Positions 10,352 to 21,854 are shown, counted from the first letter of the stretch. The stretch is DNA of 64,000 nt from Limnephilus marmoratus (GCA_917880885.1 OU862910.1:20720710-20784709); one strand, 5' to 3'. Translations and numbers: made by a program. The notes: generated by a model not told the origin, from the letters alone.

Positions 10352-10800
10352 CACCAGGGCCGTAGCTAGGGGGGGCATTAGGGGGCAATGCCCTACCTTA
10401 AAATACCTGTGCCCTACCAAGAAATATCATCGACTATGATAATATATTAGTAAATAGTTTGTTCATTGTTTGACATGATTGAAAAAAAATACTTCCTATT
10501 AGGGTAGCGTAGCGACATCTAACTAAACAACTTCGAATTAACCAAAGAACCATATTATATCAATTCTTTTTTCTTCCCCCCATAGATGGAATTGAAGTAA
10601 GTGGTGAGAGGCTGTGCACGTATTGTAATCACTGCTTAGGGGGAATTCCCAAACAGTTTGGGGATGTTATTCAACGGTTGAGTCATAAATAAACCAATCC
10701 CTAGATCGATATCTTCGGGCCTTCTCCATACTAAACGGTTTGTCATCAGATCAAGCACTTGTATACTGCTCGCTAACAACGTATGCAGGGACAATAGGGG
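10352..10800. mobile_element. Possible hAT left end
   Basis: 'cagggccgtagctagg' followed by G-rich sequence is typical of the hAT MITE ends elsewhere in the window. No matching right end with a target duplication was found, so the extent is unknown. Confidence 0.35.
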
Positions 10801-10836
10801 TCTAGTTTTTATTAATTATAATTGGAGGGTCGTTCT

Positions 10837-11734
10837 TAGGGATTGCAATCCCGCAAAGCGGGATACCGCAATCCCGCGGGATCCCGCAGCTTTTATTAAT
10901 CCCGCAATCCCGCACCTTCAAAGCGCGGATCCGCAGATCCCGCAAGTTAAAAATTTGGCGCAAAAACTTTCGCGTAAATCGAGAGTAGCACGAGCGCAAT
11001 GTTACCGTTTAGCACAAGATAGCCCGCCTGCCGCCAACCGCTAGTGGCGCTAGTCGCCGGCCACTAGAGGATTGGCCGGGGACTAACGCCACTAGCGGTT
11101 GGCGGCAGACGGGCTATCCTAGTATCCTGGATCCTGTCGGCGCCTGCCAGTTGTTCATAAATAGTACTGCGAAGCGCACGTATGAGGTATGAGTTATCGG
11201 TATGTTTAATGTTTTTTTGTGTGGAGACCCTGGTTTTACTTTAATTGAGGTTGCATTTGGAATGTGAAGTTTATGTTGGAAAAGGATAGTAGTACAGATT
11301 ATAGTAATAATAGTAGCATCTAAGAGAAAGTTGTGATTTGATTATTAGTCATTATATGAATAAAACTGAATTAAAAATATAAAACTGTTAGGAGTAAGTG
11401 TAAAATTTAACAAAATTATTAAATTATGCCAATTATTTAAAGATGAATCTAAGAGAACAGATTACTAACTACTTAGATAATAGAAAACTTAATTAATACA
11501 AACGAATTAATTTCTGTTGCTTAATGTAAGAAATGTTAAACAAAAGTTGATTTTTACCCAAAAATCTGTAGTTTCAATTTTATCTTATAACTTATAAAAT
11601 CTGTAGTTTCAATTTGATTTTAAAACTTATAACATTATTTCAAAGATGCGGGATCCCGCGGGATCCGCGCGGGATTGAGCAATCCCGCATATCAATCCCG
11701 CGGGATTGAATTAGCTGCGGGATTGCAATCCCTA
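10837..11734. mobile_element. Non-autonomous hAT-like element, TAGGG ends (898 bp)
   Basis: Inverted termini 'tagggattgcaatcccgc' and complement, flanked by a perfect 8-bp duplication 'gtcgttct' (10829-10836 and 11735-11742). Subterminal regions are full of 'cccgcgggat'-type palindromic repeats, probably transposase-binding arrays. A 45-bp hairpin lies at 11018-11118. No transposase was seen. Confidence 0.92.
11018..11118. repeat. Long near-perfect hairpin
   Basis: The arms 11018-11062 and 11074-11118 pair over 45 bp with about 3 mismatches and an 11-nt loop. The stem is GC-rich (for example 'gccgccaaccgctagtggcg'), unlike the surrounding sequence. It could be a tiny nested palindromic MITE or a small-RNA precursor-like fold. 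Confidence 0.85.
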
Positions 11735-11742
11735 GTCGTTCT

Positions 11743-12180
11743 ATAAAAAAATAAGAGTCCTTGTTAAATAGTAACCTTCTCTTACTTACACCGGGCGGGT
11801 ATGTGGTGGATAACCTCCAATTCACTTCGAATAAGAGAACTTTTTCCTTCAAAATACGAGTATGTCAGCAGATGAATCCAAAACTGAAAATTTGCAGTTT
11901 GATCACAAAACTGGTTTTAAATTAAGGGTGAATCTGCTTGCGTGTCCACAGATTTAATTAGTATTACTCTCATATAATGCGTAGTATGGTTTTCCTACGA
12001 ATCACGAATTTTGTGGAATGGTTTGAAATAAAAATTTTAACTCCACTCGAAATATTAGAACGGTTTTCTTCGAAATGTGTCAGCAGATTAATCCGCTACT
12101 GGAATTTTGACAGATCATTCGGAACATGAAACTGGTTTTAACCCAGGATTTAATCTGCTAAGTCCTCAGCTTAAAAAGTC
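11743..12180. other. Unassigned AT-rich sequence
   Basis: No domain or structured repeat was recognised. Two degenerate 'cagcagattaatc'-like blocks near 11865 and 12078 suggest old internal repetition. Confidence 0.35.
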
Positions 12181-12350
12181 GCCAGTACCTACTGGCAAAA
12201 TAGATGTTTTTTATTTCTTTTATACACCAGATTTAAATTTCCGAGTTAAATTTTCCCCACAGGAAAAACTAAACCCTTCCACAAACTCCCTCAAATGATC
12301 ATCTAGTCTCTAGTCAATCCACGCTATGCAATTGCACAATATAAATTATA
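12181..12350 (-). repeat. Inverted Rep-A/R4 3' UTR junction
   Basis: On the reverse strand this reads R4 3' UTR sequence (compare 43800-43945, including the tail 'gatttaaat') and then the Rep-A palindrome segment. It is the only reverse-orientation copy of that junction in the window. Confidence 0.55.
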
Positions 12351-12359
12351 AATACATAA

Positions 12360-13140
12360 GTATTATTTATGACATAAAGTCATAAATAACCTCTGTGGTG
12401 AAAAAATGCGCGCGCTTTTTCACAAATATGCACGCGAACAAAATTTAATTGGTTTTAGGGGTCATTTTTCACAATAATTATTCGAGTATTTTGAATTATT
12501 TATAATCAACTTGCTTACCTCATAAATGCAAAATAAAAATACATTTTAAATTTTTAGTTTTATTATATTAATTTACACACCCGGTGGGCAACAACGTATT
12601 AATTAATGAAAAGTGAGTGCTTAAATATCAGTTAGATTCTAGGGTTGGTGTAATTTCTGGGTTCCATCCGGTTCCATGTAGACTTTCTAGGCTTTAGGTG
12701 TACACAGGTTGGGTCGATATGCACGTTGACCGAGCGTCAAAAGGTTTACCTGAAATGAATTGTATCTGTTGTATTTTTATGATCTCTGTAGATTAATTTT
12801 AGTGTTGAAACATTACTTTCCGCGTTCCTTAATATAGATTTTTCGTTGAAAGACGCACTGTAGGATAACTTCGTATCCGATGAATCGACGCACAAGGATG
12901 CTTGGCTTGGTATTTTTGGCCGGTCACTCAAACCAATCGGCAAATCTTGGTCCGGAGAGGGTTGTTTATTCATTTTCCACTTTATATTATGTACACTTAA
13001 TGAGGTCAAGTCAACGAAAATCTCAAACAGTTATTGTTCTTTTGAGGAACTTAAGAGGAAATACTAGCTGCGCTTTTCTATACAAACGTATTCCCCGTTT
13101 ATCTCTCTGGATTTTGACCCTAGAGCAAAAATTTTTTTTA
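12360..13140 (+). repeat. Rep-A segment
   Basis: Matches 5205-6130 and 20283-20510, including 'gtcataaataacctctgtgg', 'gaccgagcgtcaaaagg' and 'ttctttgaggaac'-like blocks. Lacks the nested MITEs found in the 5-kb copy. Confidence 0.7.
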
Positions 13141-13166
13141 CATAATATAGATATTGACCACTAGCG

Positions 13167-13319
13167 TGTCGGTACGTTTTGTTTTTTTTGATAATTTACT
13201 TCTCATAGAAGTTACGACCTTCCAAAAATGAATAAAATTGCCTAATTTAAACGCCGTCAAAAAACGTTCAGTATACAAACTAAACAATGTATTTTGTAAA
13301 AAAGCAAAACGTACCGACA
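13167..13319. mobile_element. Short MITE
   Basis: Exact 15-bp inverted repeats 'tgtcggtacgttttg' (13167-13181) and complement (13305-13319). No clear target duplication. It sits immediately beyond the Rep-A segment. Confidence 0.6.
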
Positions 13320-13699
13320 TAGAATATTTTCTTTTAATACAGTTAGTGAAAAAAAATTTTTAAATCCGTCCAGTTTTGGAGAAGAAAAATGGGGAATACA
13401 AAACATCGATTTCGAAGATTTTATTTAGGTATTTTCGGCCCGACGTGCAGGTGTCCCTTTCGCTCATTTCTCCTGAGGGGGGCCGGGGAACGTGGGTTTT
13501 GACAAATACATACATATAATGCGAAGTAGTGATGTAAAGAATTTTATCGGTAGACTAGTGTTGTCCTTGCCCGAGTAATCGATATTTTTTATTCGTTTTT
13601 TTTTCTGTTTCGTGACTCATCGCGGTATACCAATACTGACCGAGCTTTCATACTAAAATTGTGCAAAATTAAATTTTTTTATGTCAAGTACTATAATAA

Positions 13700-13990
13700 A
13701 TTTTCAATTTGGGAGGCGTTTTAGGTACCATCGCCCCGGGAACCATTTATTGGATAACCAACACCCCCGCCACTTGGTCACCGCAAGTGGTCCTCTATGT
13801 TTGGTGACAGAGCCTGGGTTCCCGGGTTCACGGATGAGGTCTTTTTTTTTTCATACTTTTACCTACCTTTTCCCTACCCAAAACTTCCTTTCCTTCCTTA
13901 TCCTAAAAATACCCTCCACACAGCTTCTCCAATGATGTCCAACAACTTCTCCAACAAAGTCCCTGAGCGATTATTTTTCCTCGGTGCCTC
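13700..13990 (+). repeat. SINE-like S1, 3'-degraded copy
   Basis: Begins 'caatttgggaggcg', continues through 'accatttattggataaccaa' and 'gggttcccgggttcacgg', and ends in a degenerate version of the shared tail ('ccctccacacagcttctcc'). The middle third of the family is deleted. Confidence 0.8.
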
Positions 13991-14159
13991 CAATGTGAGG
14001 TTTATGTTTTTTAAAAAAATCTGTTTCAAATTTTTAGTTGAGAGTCGCTTACATTGTCTTCAGTGATTAATTGAAATTTTTTGTTTGTAAACACTTTATT
14101 GTACAAAATTTTTTACCACTATACAATGAATTTTAAACAATTTATGATTTAGATCTTTC

Positions 14160-15660
14160 TCTCGCCGGTAAATTTCTTGATATGCGACCGTCAATTGTTT
14201 CTGGTAAAAGGCATTGGTGGTAGAAGTTTTTCTAACAGTGGTTCAATTTTTTGCCAGATTGAATCGTCCCTTTCAATTTTTTCATACGGCAAACCTTTAG
14301 GACTCCACACGACAAAATAACAGTATTTACGACGAGTAATGTGTAACTGGCCTTGTACTTGGTAGAAGTAATTGTGATTCCGTTTTAATGTTGAAGCATT
14401 GTCTTCAATTTTACAGTTATCAATTTTTTTTGTTCAAATCCTTCTTCTGGTGACATATTTACTATACTATATGGGCATTTCACTTCAATTATAGAATCCT
14501 TGCCAAAAAGGCCATCCGGACTTGCCGCTAAAAAGTTTTTGTTTTCATCGATAAATAGTCCACAGGCGAATACCTCTAATTTTGTTTCTTTTGTAAATTG
14601 CTCAATTGCTTGGTTTTCATTTTCTTTCCCATAATTTGTGGCCATATTTCCTTTAAATGGCGAGTACAGTAGCGAGTTTAATACTCTCGCAACTGAAGTT
14701 TTTGGCCGTAGCTTACATATTTTTGTCCAAAGTTAGAAGCTGTAAGCCGCTTACGCCTTTCAATTGTCCACAAATTATTATTGCTTTGGCCCACCGTATT
14801 CCTTTCGAGTTCATCCTTATTCGATGGAGATAATTCTTTGAAAAATTCCTCTTTATCGTTTCAAATAATTCAGCTGGCATATCTGGATCTAATTCCAATT
14901 GACCATAATTTTCATCAGGCCCTGCAACTTTTTTTCTCTTTTCTGTCGTGTTTTCGTAATACCTTAGTTTTATTTTTCGACACCTCTGTATTGTCTCCTT
15001 CGAACGTCGTTTTCTTTCAATAAAATGCTTCGTGTAGTTGCCAGGACTGTGGCCTTGGATTTTTTTTGTATTCGTGAATGGGTTGTCATTTCACTATTCC
15101 ACGAAGTTACTGCTCAAGAAGCTCAACTGCTGAAGTTATCCCATTTTTGTAAAATTTGCTCTTTTTCCGCCTATAAATTTGGCTATAACGTTGTTGAATT
15201 GCTCCACAGTGTTATTTGTCACGTTAATAATAAGACTTTCTGCATTTGCTATTAGAGACGACAATAATTGTTGAATATCAGTCCTGTTCCACAATCTTGA
15301 AGATCGCTTACTAAATTTGGATCATTAGTATACTTCTCCGACTTGCAATAGTATGACGAACATTTTGTATGATCACCAAAAACATGGTTTGCGGCATTTT
15401 TTGTCCATTTTCAGATTTTTTACTTTATCACTTTGTGCCGTGTTTTCTTGCTCTTTTCTGTAATTTACTGCTCAAACTATAGCTTTTCTCATACGTAAAA
15501 CGTTTGCTTCAACCTTTTTCCTTATGTGAACTGGTACAAAGCCTTTAGCGTTGTTGGTTTTTTTTCTAAGTGCTTTTATTTTATTGCAAAAATTGCGAAG
15601 TAAGTGATTTTTGCACTTTTTTTTGTACTATGAAGTTGGGCCTGAAGCCTTGGGTTGAAG
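14160..15660 (-). pseudogene. YqaJ-exonuclease protein with probable Mutator-like N-terminal part, decayed
   Basis: Read on the reverse strand in several frames, in this order: an HLLRNFCNKI segment with basic residues (about 15620-15560); a NAANHVFGDHTKC segment (about 15410); an IANAESLIINVTNNTVEQFN segment with FIGGKRANF (about 15270-15160); a linker at 14898-14713; and the YqaJ-type nuclease core (14645-14200) with NYGKENE, SPDG...EVKCPYS (PD-(D/E)xK residues) and YFYQVQGQLH...RKYCYFVVWSPKG. Arthropod and cnidarian proteins with this order usually start with a Mutator-like DDE domain. That part is not visible here, so the Mutator link is inference. At least three frameshifts or stops, one in a T-run near 14425, make it non-functional. 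Confidence 0.72.
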
Positions 15661-16127
15661 TTTCGCTAATATTGTCTTCATGTAATTAAATATTACAATT
15701 TAAGGTTTTATAAAGTTGAAAATAAAAATAAAAAGTTTTGAAGTTTAAAAAAATTATATATTTGTTTCCTTTATTTCAAACTGACTGTAATAAATATTTA
15801 AAAAAAATGTGTAGGTAAATCTATCTATAGGTAAAAGACCAACATTTTTTATTGAATTTTGAACGAACTAACACATCCTTTTTTGTATTTACTGCTTAAA
15901 GAAACTCAAAAATACAGGAGTACAAATCAAACCTCAGCAAGCGATATATCTAACATTTTAAACATTATTATTTACAAACATGTCAACTCACACGTATGAT
16001 ACACACAACACAATAAATCCATTTAGATTTAATTGTCTAATAAAATATGTAAGTGCTTTTATCTTTTTCGTTATCGTAATTTTAATTAGAAAAAAACTTA
16101 AGGTGGGCTATTTTTAAACCTTTTTTA
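15661..16127. other. Unassigned AT-rich sequence
   Basis: No coding, RNA or repeat signal was recognised between the YqaJ pseudogene and the Helitron end. Confidence 0.4.
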
Positions 16128-16166
16128 TCTCTACATATTATAAAGTAAAGTCCCCCGCGCCGTCTT

Positions 16167-16203
<37 letters not shown>

Positions 16204-16647
16204 TCGCGATAAACTCGAAAACTACTGAACGGATTTTCATGCGGTTTTCACCAATAGATAGAGTGTTTCGTGAGGAAGGTTTACGTATGTAATTTGTCAA
16301 GGATTTGTGTAAATTGTTTGAAACATAACGATAATTGTTAGAAGTGTCGGAAAAATTCCAGCCGCCTGGTAGCTTTCATCGAAAACGCTGCCTAATCCTT
16401 TTGGGATATAACAAAACAACGCTTGGTGGGATATTCCTCTTTTATAGATCTACAAAAAAGTCCGCGATGGCATATATCTATCTTTTACTATACGCATTCT
16501 ATCTTCTTATCTTATTATTCTTATCAATTGCATTTTAGATATAATGTGTATAGTAAGCTATCCGTAAAAGATAGATATATGCCTTCGCGGACTTTTTTGT
16601 AGATCTATAAAAGAGGAATATCCCACCATTAATTGTTTTGTTATATC
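16128..16647 (+). mobile_element. Helitron 5' end, left arm and loop-side of an inverted pair
   Basis: Starts with TC in an A|T context ('tctctacatattataaag', 16128), the hallmark of a rolling-circle Helitron 5' terminus, then a (CTGT)n tract at about 16165-16202 and the family core 'aactactgaacgg...'. A mirror copy on the reverse strand ends at 18761. An inner inverted repeat (about 16430-16495 with 16550-16628, 'gatctacaaaaaagtccgcg') forms the centre of the fold-back. Confidence 0.8.
16165..16202 (+). repeat. (CTGT)n microsatellite inside the Helitron end
   Basis: About nine CTGT units. The mirror end at about 18721 keeps only two to three units (as CAGA), so the tract expanded or contracted after the inverted structure formed. 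Confidence 0.9.
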
Positions 16648-17146
16648 CAGGGCTGGGCAGTATTTGAAATACTTGTAATTGAAATACGTATTTGAAATAC
16701 AAATACGTATTTTGTATTTGTATTTCAATTACTTCCTAAAAATGTATTTTGTAATTGGTATTTCAATTACATGGGGCTGAGGTATTTTGTAATTTGTATT
16801 TCAAATACTTATGGCTTCAAAATACATTTTCAAATACATTTAGCGATCTTAATAATGATAATGAAAAATAAACTGACATAGATAATACGTAGACTAAAAA
16901 CGCTAGAATCCAGAGCTATATGTTATGTGTGTTAATATTTAGAGTTGGCAACACGTCCTGTGCTATAATAGCACTGTTATTGTACATTTTCTATCATATT
17001 TGTATCATATTATGTAATGCTTGTCATTGCTTTGTATTGTACATTTTTGTGTCATAGTATTAGATCAAGCACTATAGGAATAATTTGACTGAATACTAAA
17101 CTATTTTTAAGTTAATTACAGTAGAGCGCACTTGAAGTGAAATAAC

Positions 17147-18061
17147 TAGTGTCCGACCGAAACAGGATTTTCTACCGAAAACGAAACCGAATATTCGATA
17201 TCTTTCTCAGTTTCGGCCGAAACCGAAACCGAAACTTTTTTAGACATGTTAAAAATCTATTGTTTACTGAAATTCGGCTTATTTTTTACACTTTTATTCA
17301 CTATAAAGTAAGGACCTCATAAATTGAGTACTATAATTTTAATTGCGTTTACAATCACAACATTTTTTTACATTAACTCCACATGAGAGACCCAGAGAAA
17401 AATAATTTCCCTCAGGGCGTATGTCATCTTTGAAGATGCTGTATGGAGGGTCTTTTTGGGGAGAGGAAGGAGAGAGGAAACATAGAGGCCGGGTTCCACA
17501 GCCGAGCTGTTGAACTCAAGAATGAGTCATAGAAACGACCCGTTCTCATGTGACTATATAGTATATTTCGGATAGCGCCGTGTACGGAGACTAGCATTAA
17601 AAAGTAGTATGTATATCAACAGGGTACTTGTGGTTTCGTCACAATTACGAAGATTGTAAGTATCTCCATGAACGGAGGGCCTTACACCAAGCACATCAAA
17701 GGAGGGACTATTCAGAAGATCGCTTCCGTTGAAGGAGATTAGATTTTAATTTTTATTTACACTTGTTAAATAAAATTAAATATAGAATGAAATAAATAAA
17801 AATAATTGAAGTTTGTGATTACATAAACTCACAATACAAGCACGCCGGACCGGCCAGCGAACTCAGTTGATGATGGTGGATGACACACGAGCCACGAACT
17901 CACCGGAAGTCAGTCAAACGGCACGCGATAATTCACAAATGCAGAGTTTCGGTGCGGCCGAAGGTTCGGCAGATTTTCTGCCGAAACCGAAACTGATGCC
18001 GAAACTAGATTTTTTTACCGAACCTTGACGAAACCGAAACCGAACCTTCGGTCGGTCACTA
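17147..18061. mobile_element. Nested hAT, TAGTGTCCGACC ends (915 bp)
   Basis: Termini 'tagtgtccgaccgaa' and complement with CCGAAA-rich subterminal repeats at both ends. Flanks 'gaaataac' (17139-17146) and 'gaaataaa' (18062-18069) match at 7 of 8 positions. No transposase. It carries a LINE fragment at 17371-17566. Confidence 0.88.
17371..17566 (-). mobile_element. LINE L1x 3'-end fragment
   Basis: On the reverse strand this matches 48628-48850: the 'tgagaacgggtcgtttct' coding block, the 'ttcaacagctcggct' block, then the shared tail with the 'ccctgaggg'-type stem. It is 5'-truncated and is the innermost layer of the 16-18.8 kb nest. Confidence 0.8.
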
Positions 18062-18516
18062 GAAATAAAACAAAATAGCGCTATACAAATGTCGTGTTAT
18101 AATAATAATATATTATTATTATATTACCTAACACCTGAGTCCTTTACCACAAATTTTACAAGTGAATCGGAGATGAGATGTGTCTTTTGAGCAATATGAT
18201 TGGTCAATTTTTGCACGTCTCTGTTTCACTCTGCTCAACATTGCTTCTATTTAAACGCACCCTTAGATAAGGGCATTTATGACAATTTATTGCAACCAAA
18301 GGTTCTACCAAAACCAAATGTATTTTGTATTTTGTAATTTGTATTTTGTATTTGAAAGAAAAAAATGGTTAAAATATTGTATTTTGTATTTTGTATTTCA
18401 AATACATGACTTGAAAGTATTTTGTATTTCGTATTTTAAATACATGCGAAAAAGTATTTTGTAATTTGTATTTCAATTACAGCAAAGCATGTATTTTGCC
18501 CAGCCCTGGTTATATC

Positions 18517-18761
18517 CCAAAAGGATTGTGCAGCGTTTTCGATGAAAGCTACCAGGCGGCTGGACTTATTTCCGACACTTCTAACAATTATCGTTATGTT
18601 TCAACCAATTTACACAAATCATTGACAAATTGCATACTTAAACCTTCCTCACGAAATACTCTGTATATTGGTGAAAACCGCAGGAAAATCCGTTCAGTAG
18701 TTTTCGAGTTTATCGCGAATAGACAGACAGATGGCGCGGGGGACTTTATAATATGTAGAGA
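18517..18761 (-). mobile_element. Helitron 5' end, right arm (inverted)
   Basis: Reverse-strand mirror of 16128-16410, ending (as its 5' terminus) with TCTCTACATATTATAAAG at 18761 in an A|T context. Arms differ by scattered substitutions and by the microsatellite length. No 3' CTRR end belongs to this pair, so it is a fold-back of two 5' ends. Confidence 0.8.
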
Positions 18762-18879
18762 TAGAGATAATCGGTCAAAAATACATTTTTGTTGCATATG
18801 CATTTTTGAGTTTTTTTTTTAATAAGATAGGTAAGTGCCAAATTATATGAGTAGAAATTTAAGTTTTGTGGTATCATCA

Positions 18880-19174
18880 TCATTACATAGTATAAAATGA
18901 AGTCGCTCAAAATGTATGTGCGCATAAATCTTTTAAACTACGCAACAGATTTTCATGCGGTTTTCACCAATAGATAGAGTGATTTAAGAGGAAGGTTTAT
19001 GTGTATAATAAATGCTTATTATAGTAGAGAAAAGCCAAGAAATTCAAATATTCAATTTAGGCAAAGGGCAGCGCGCAGCGGGCAGCTGGCGAGCGGATGG
19101 TGTGGATTTTATAAAGGTTGGGTAAATGGCGTTGTGTTTCGTTAGCCACAGCAACGTGTGGCCGGGTCTGCTAG
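18880..19174 (+). mobile_element. Non-autonomous Helitron with canonical 3' end
   Basis: The 5' region 'tcattacatagtataaaatg' and the core 'gcggttttcaccaatagata' belong to the same superfamily as the left element but a different subfamily. The 3' terminus has a perfect 6-bp hairpin (GCCACA 19145-19150, TGTGGC 19157-19162), eight bases, then CTAG (19171-19174) followed by T. No Rep/helicase coding sequence. The 5' boundary is uncertain by about 10 bp. Confidence 0.82.
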
Positions 19175-19880
19175 TTATTAATAAAATAAAAACAAAATTA
19201 TATGTTTATTTCGAATTATAAAATTTGAAAGCGTATTTCATCATCTTTCAAAAACAGTTTTTAGTTTTCGGATGCGTTCACAAATATTAAAGTTATTTGG
19301 AATTTATTGGAAAGCGGAAATATTTTGACTTTTCGAAAAACAGGCCCGAGGCCTGAGAGGTTAATACTAATTTTCAATAATAACTAATGTATCATAGAGA
19401 ATAATCATATGTATGTATATAATAATTCGATGTAGTTGGTTTGACTGCATATTTATAAACGCAAATACAGTGAAAACTTTAAAACTACTAACCTACATAG
19501 AGTTCTAGTAAAATAATTCGTAATTTGTCGGTAATAAGCGTGAACAGAAGACATTGTTACAATACCTATCGACGATATTTATAAATAACCGACAATAGCA
19601 GACCTCGTGCGTTTAAAAATAATGGGCCCTTTTTCTGTCACACCGCAAGGCCGATTCAAAAACTTCATTAGCGACGAAATAAGTCGAAACATGCTTTATC
19701 TAAACAGAATATTGGATATGGCGGTATGAGGCGAAAGACGGTAGGCATGAGACGCAAAGGGGGCGAGAGGGTGTACAAGCCAAACACTCACGTGGTCTCA
19801 CCAACACATCGATAGCTAGTTATTTTTTGAGCGCGGTGCGATAGCGAGAATTTTTTAAAATACCTACCGTCGAGATTTCT
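19175..19880. other. Unassigned sequence
   Basis: No recognisable domain or terminal repeats. A G-rich patch near 19728-19800 is not resolved. Confidence 0.4.
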
Positions 19881-21160
19881 CACCGGTGCTATTACCTCTT
19901 AAGTGATTGAAAAAACTAAGTGCTGCTATCAACACAAAGGACACCGTTAATATGAAAAGCAAAAAATTAAAACGAATAAATAACGCAAACTACCCTATTC
20001 ACGGCAAAGATAAAACCCTAAACATCTGTTGATTACAAACAAACCTAATTGCTAATTTTCTTATCTTTTTTCTGCAGTTGCAGATATTATACGAAGATTA
20101 AAATCCTTTGGCGACAACAATAATAAGATTTGTAATACCGACGGGAAGTGATTCATTTAATTTAATGTAGTTTCACTTTCATATAAATGTCATTTAATGA
20201 CGTTTATATGAAACATGAAACATCTATTTTGCCAGTAGGTACTGGCGACTTTTTCTTAATTTAATTCGATTTTGAATTTATATAGATTTTTTGTTGAAAG
20301 ACGCACTGTAGGATAACTTCGTATCCAATGAATCGACGCACAAGGATGCTTGGCTTGGTATTTTTGGCCGGTCACTCAAACCAATCGGCAAATCTTGGTT
20401 CGGAGAGGGTTGTTTATTCATTTTCCACTTTATGTTATGTACACTTAATAAGGTCAAGTCAACGATGATCTTAAACAGCTATTGTTCTTTTGAGGAACTT
20501 AAGTGATTGAAAAAACTAAGTGCTGCTATCAATACTAAGGACACCGTTAATATGAAAAGCAAAAAATTTAAACGAATAAATAACGCAAACTACCCTATTC
20601 ACGGCAAAGTTAAAACCTTAAACATTTGTTGATTTCAAAACAAATCGCTCAATGTACCTAATGTACCCCAGTATCTAATTGCTAATTTTCTTATCTTTTT
20701 TTTGCAGTTGCAGATATTATACTAAGATTAAAATCCTTTGGCGGCATTTGGCCCATCATTCCCATCACCGACAAGCTCGTCTCCGGCCATCCTCCAACCA
20801 AAGATGATAGTGGTGACGCATGGCGTACTGACTCTCGATAAGACGATCATGAATCCTTCCACTCGGTGATTTTTTTTTACTCTTTATTTTTCCCAATGCT
20901 TTTTTTACGTAGGTAAGAACATTCGTAGAGTAATAAAACTTCTATAGAACTTACACAGAACGTAAAAAATTACCTCAAACATTTGATGAATTGTTCAAAT
21001 TTTTGTAAACAACCGGTCTTTAGTATTGAATTCATAATGTTTTTTATATTACCCGCACAAAAACAGCGTCTAATTGGATTTCCATTATCTACTTTTGTTT
21101 TATAGTCGTAATGATTTTGATATATACATTTTTATACCAACCTGATAGATAAGAACATAC

Positions 21161-21230
21161 GGCCTCCGTGGTCGAGGGGTATTAAGGCTCTCGACTCGCA
21201 ATCCGAAGGTTGCCGGATCGAATCCCGCAA
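21161..21230 (+). repeat. tRNA-like pol III promoter of a SINE, copy 2
   Basis: A-box 'tggtcgagggg' (21169-21179) and B-box 'ggatcgaatcc' (21215-21225). Same sequence as 6760-6825 except for an 'att' insertion. Not a tRNA gene. Confidence 0.65.
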
Positions 21231-21289
21231 ATATATTTTTTATTAATTTCACAATTAATATATTAAAAATAACATGGTGACAACGATTA

Positions 21290-21500
21290 GCCGGCCTCTG
21301 TGTTTTCTCCATCCTACAACATGGCGACTAGCGACCCTTTGTAATAACAAGGTTCCACCTGTTGCGGTAACGTCATGCGGTAATGGGATCTATAGTAAGC
21401 TACTTTAGAGTTCATTATCGGATGACGTTACTACAACAGATGGAATCTTGTTATTCAAAAGGGTTGACAGGTCTCTCCTTCCTCTTCTCAAAAGACCCAA
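21290..21500 (+). mobile_element. LINE L1x fragment with MITE, copy 2
   Basis: Same composite as 6895-7100: LINE coding end, inverted-repeat MITE (21334-21465), then 'tctctccttcctcttctc'. Here the LINE tail is lost after 'aaagaccc'. Confidence 0.7.
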
Positions 21501-21854
21501 TTTTCAAATGAAAAGGCAAAAACGCCTTATCGTTTGAACGCTCTCCGACCCAAACAAATCGCTTGTCGATTGATTTGAGTCACGGACAAAAAAAGTCGTG
21601 ACTTTTCCAACGAACCTAACGCTATGCGCCGATTCATCACTTCCAAAGTTTTCCTACAACGCGACTATTAATGAACATAACGATTGCTAACAATTGATCT
21701 CTTTAGCCTAAAGATTTATTTATCTGTATATCCCATTTGATAAAGCAATCAAAATCAATGATTTTTCCTACTTAAAATTTTTTTGTTGTATTACCCACAA
21801 ACAGGCAACTTCTAAGTGGATTCCCATTATTTACTTTTGTTTTATACTCACAAT

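Larger units (their letters stand above)
16648..18508. mobile_element. hAT element, CAGGGCTGGGCA ends (1861 bp)
   Basis: Inverted termini 'cagggctgggcagtattt' and complement, flanked by a perfect 8-bp duplication 'gttatatc' (16640-16647 and 18509-18516). Subterminal arrays of 'gtatttgaaatac'-like repeats occupy about 180 bp at each end. No transposase remains. It is inserted in the right arm of the Helitron inverted pair: deleting it joins '...ttttgttatatc' to 'ccaaaagg...', restoring the mirror of the left arm. It contains another hAT at 17147-18061. Confidence 0.95.
19881..21854 (+). repeat. Rep-A mosaic, long copy (left part)
   Basis: Contains the 'gtgctgctatcaacacaaag' segment twice (19920 and 20520), so part of the unit is duplicated within this copy. 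Then it is collinear with 6300-7600. Includes the 16-nt palindrome at 20231-20246, the tRNA-like head at 21161-21230 and the nested MITE at 21334-21465. Confidence 0.75.

Noticed and set aside
13797..14066. 89-codon frame in + strand as a small secreted protein
   Set aside because: It overlaps the SINE-like S1 copy and its degraded tail.
16165..16202. Possible CRISPR-like or regulatory repeat array
   Set aside because: A simple (CTGT)n microsatellite within a Helitron end, in eukaryotic sequence. No spacers.
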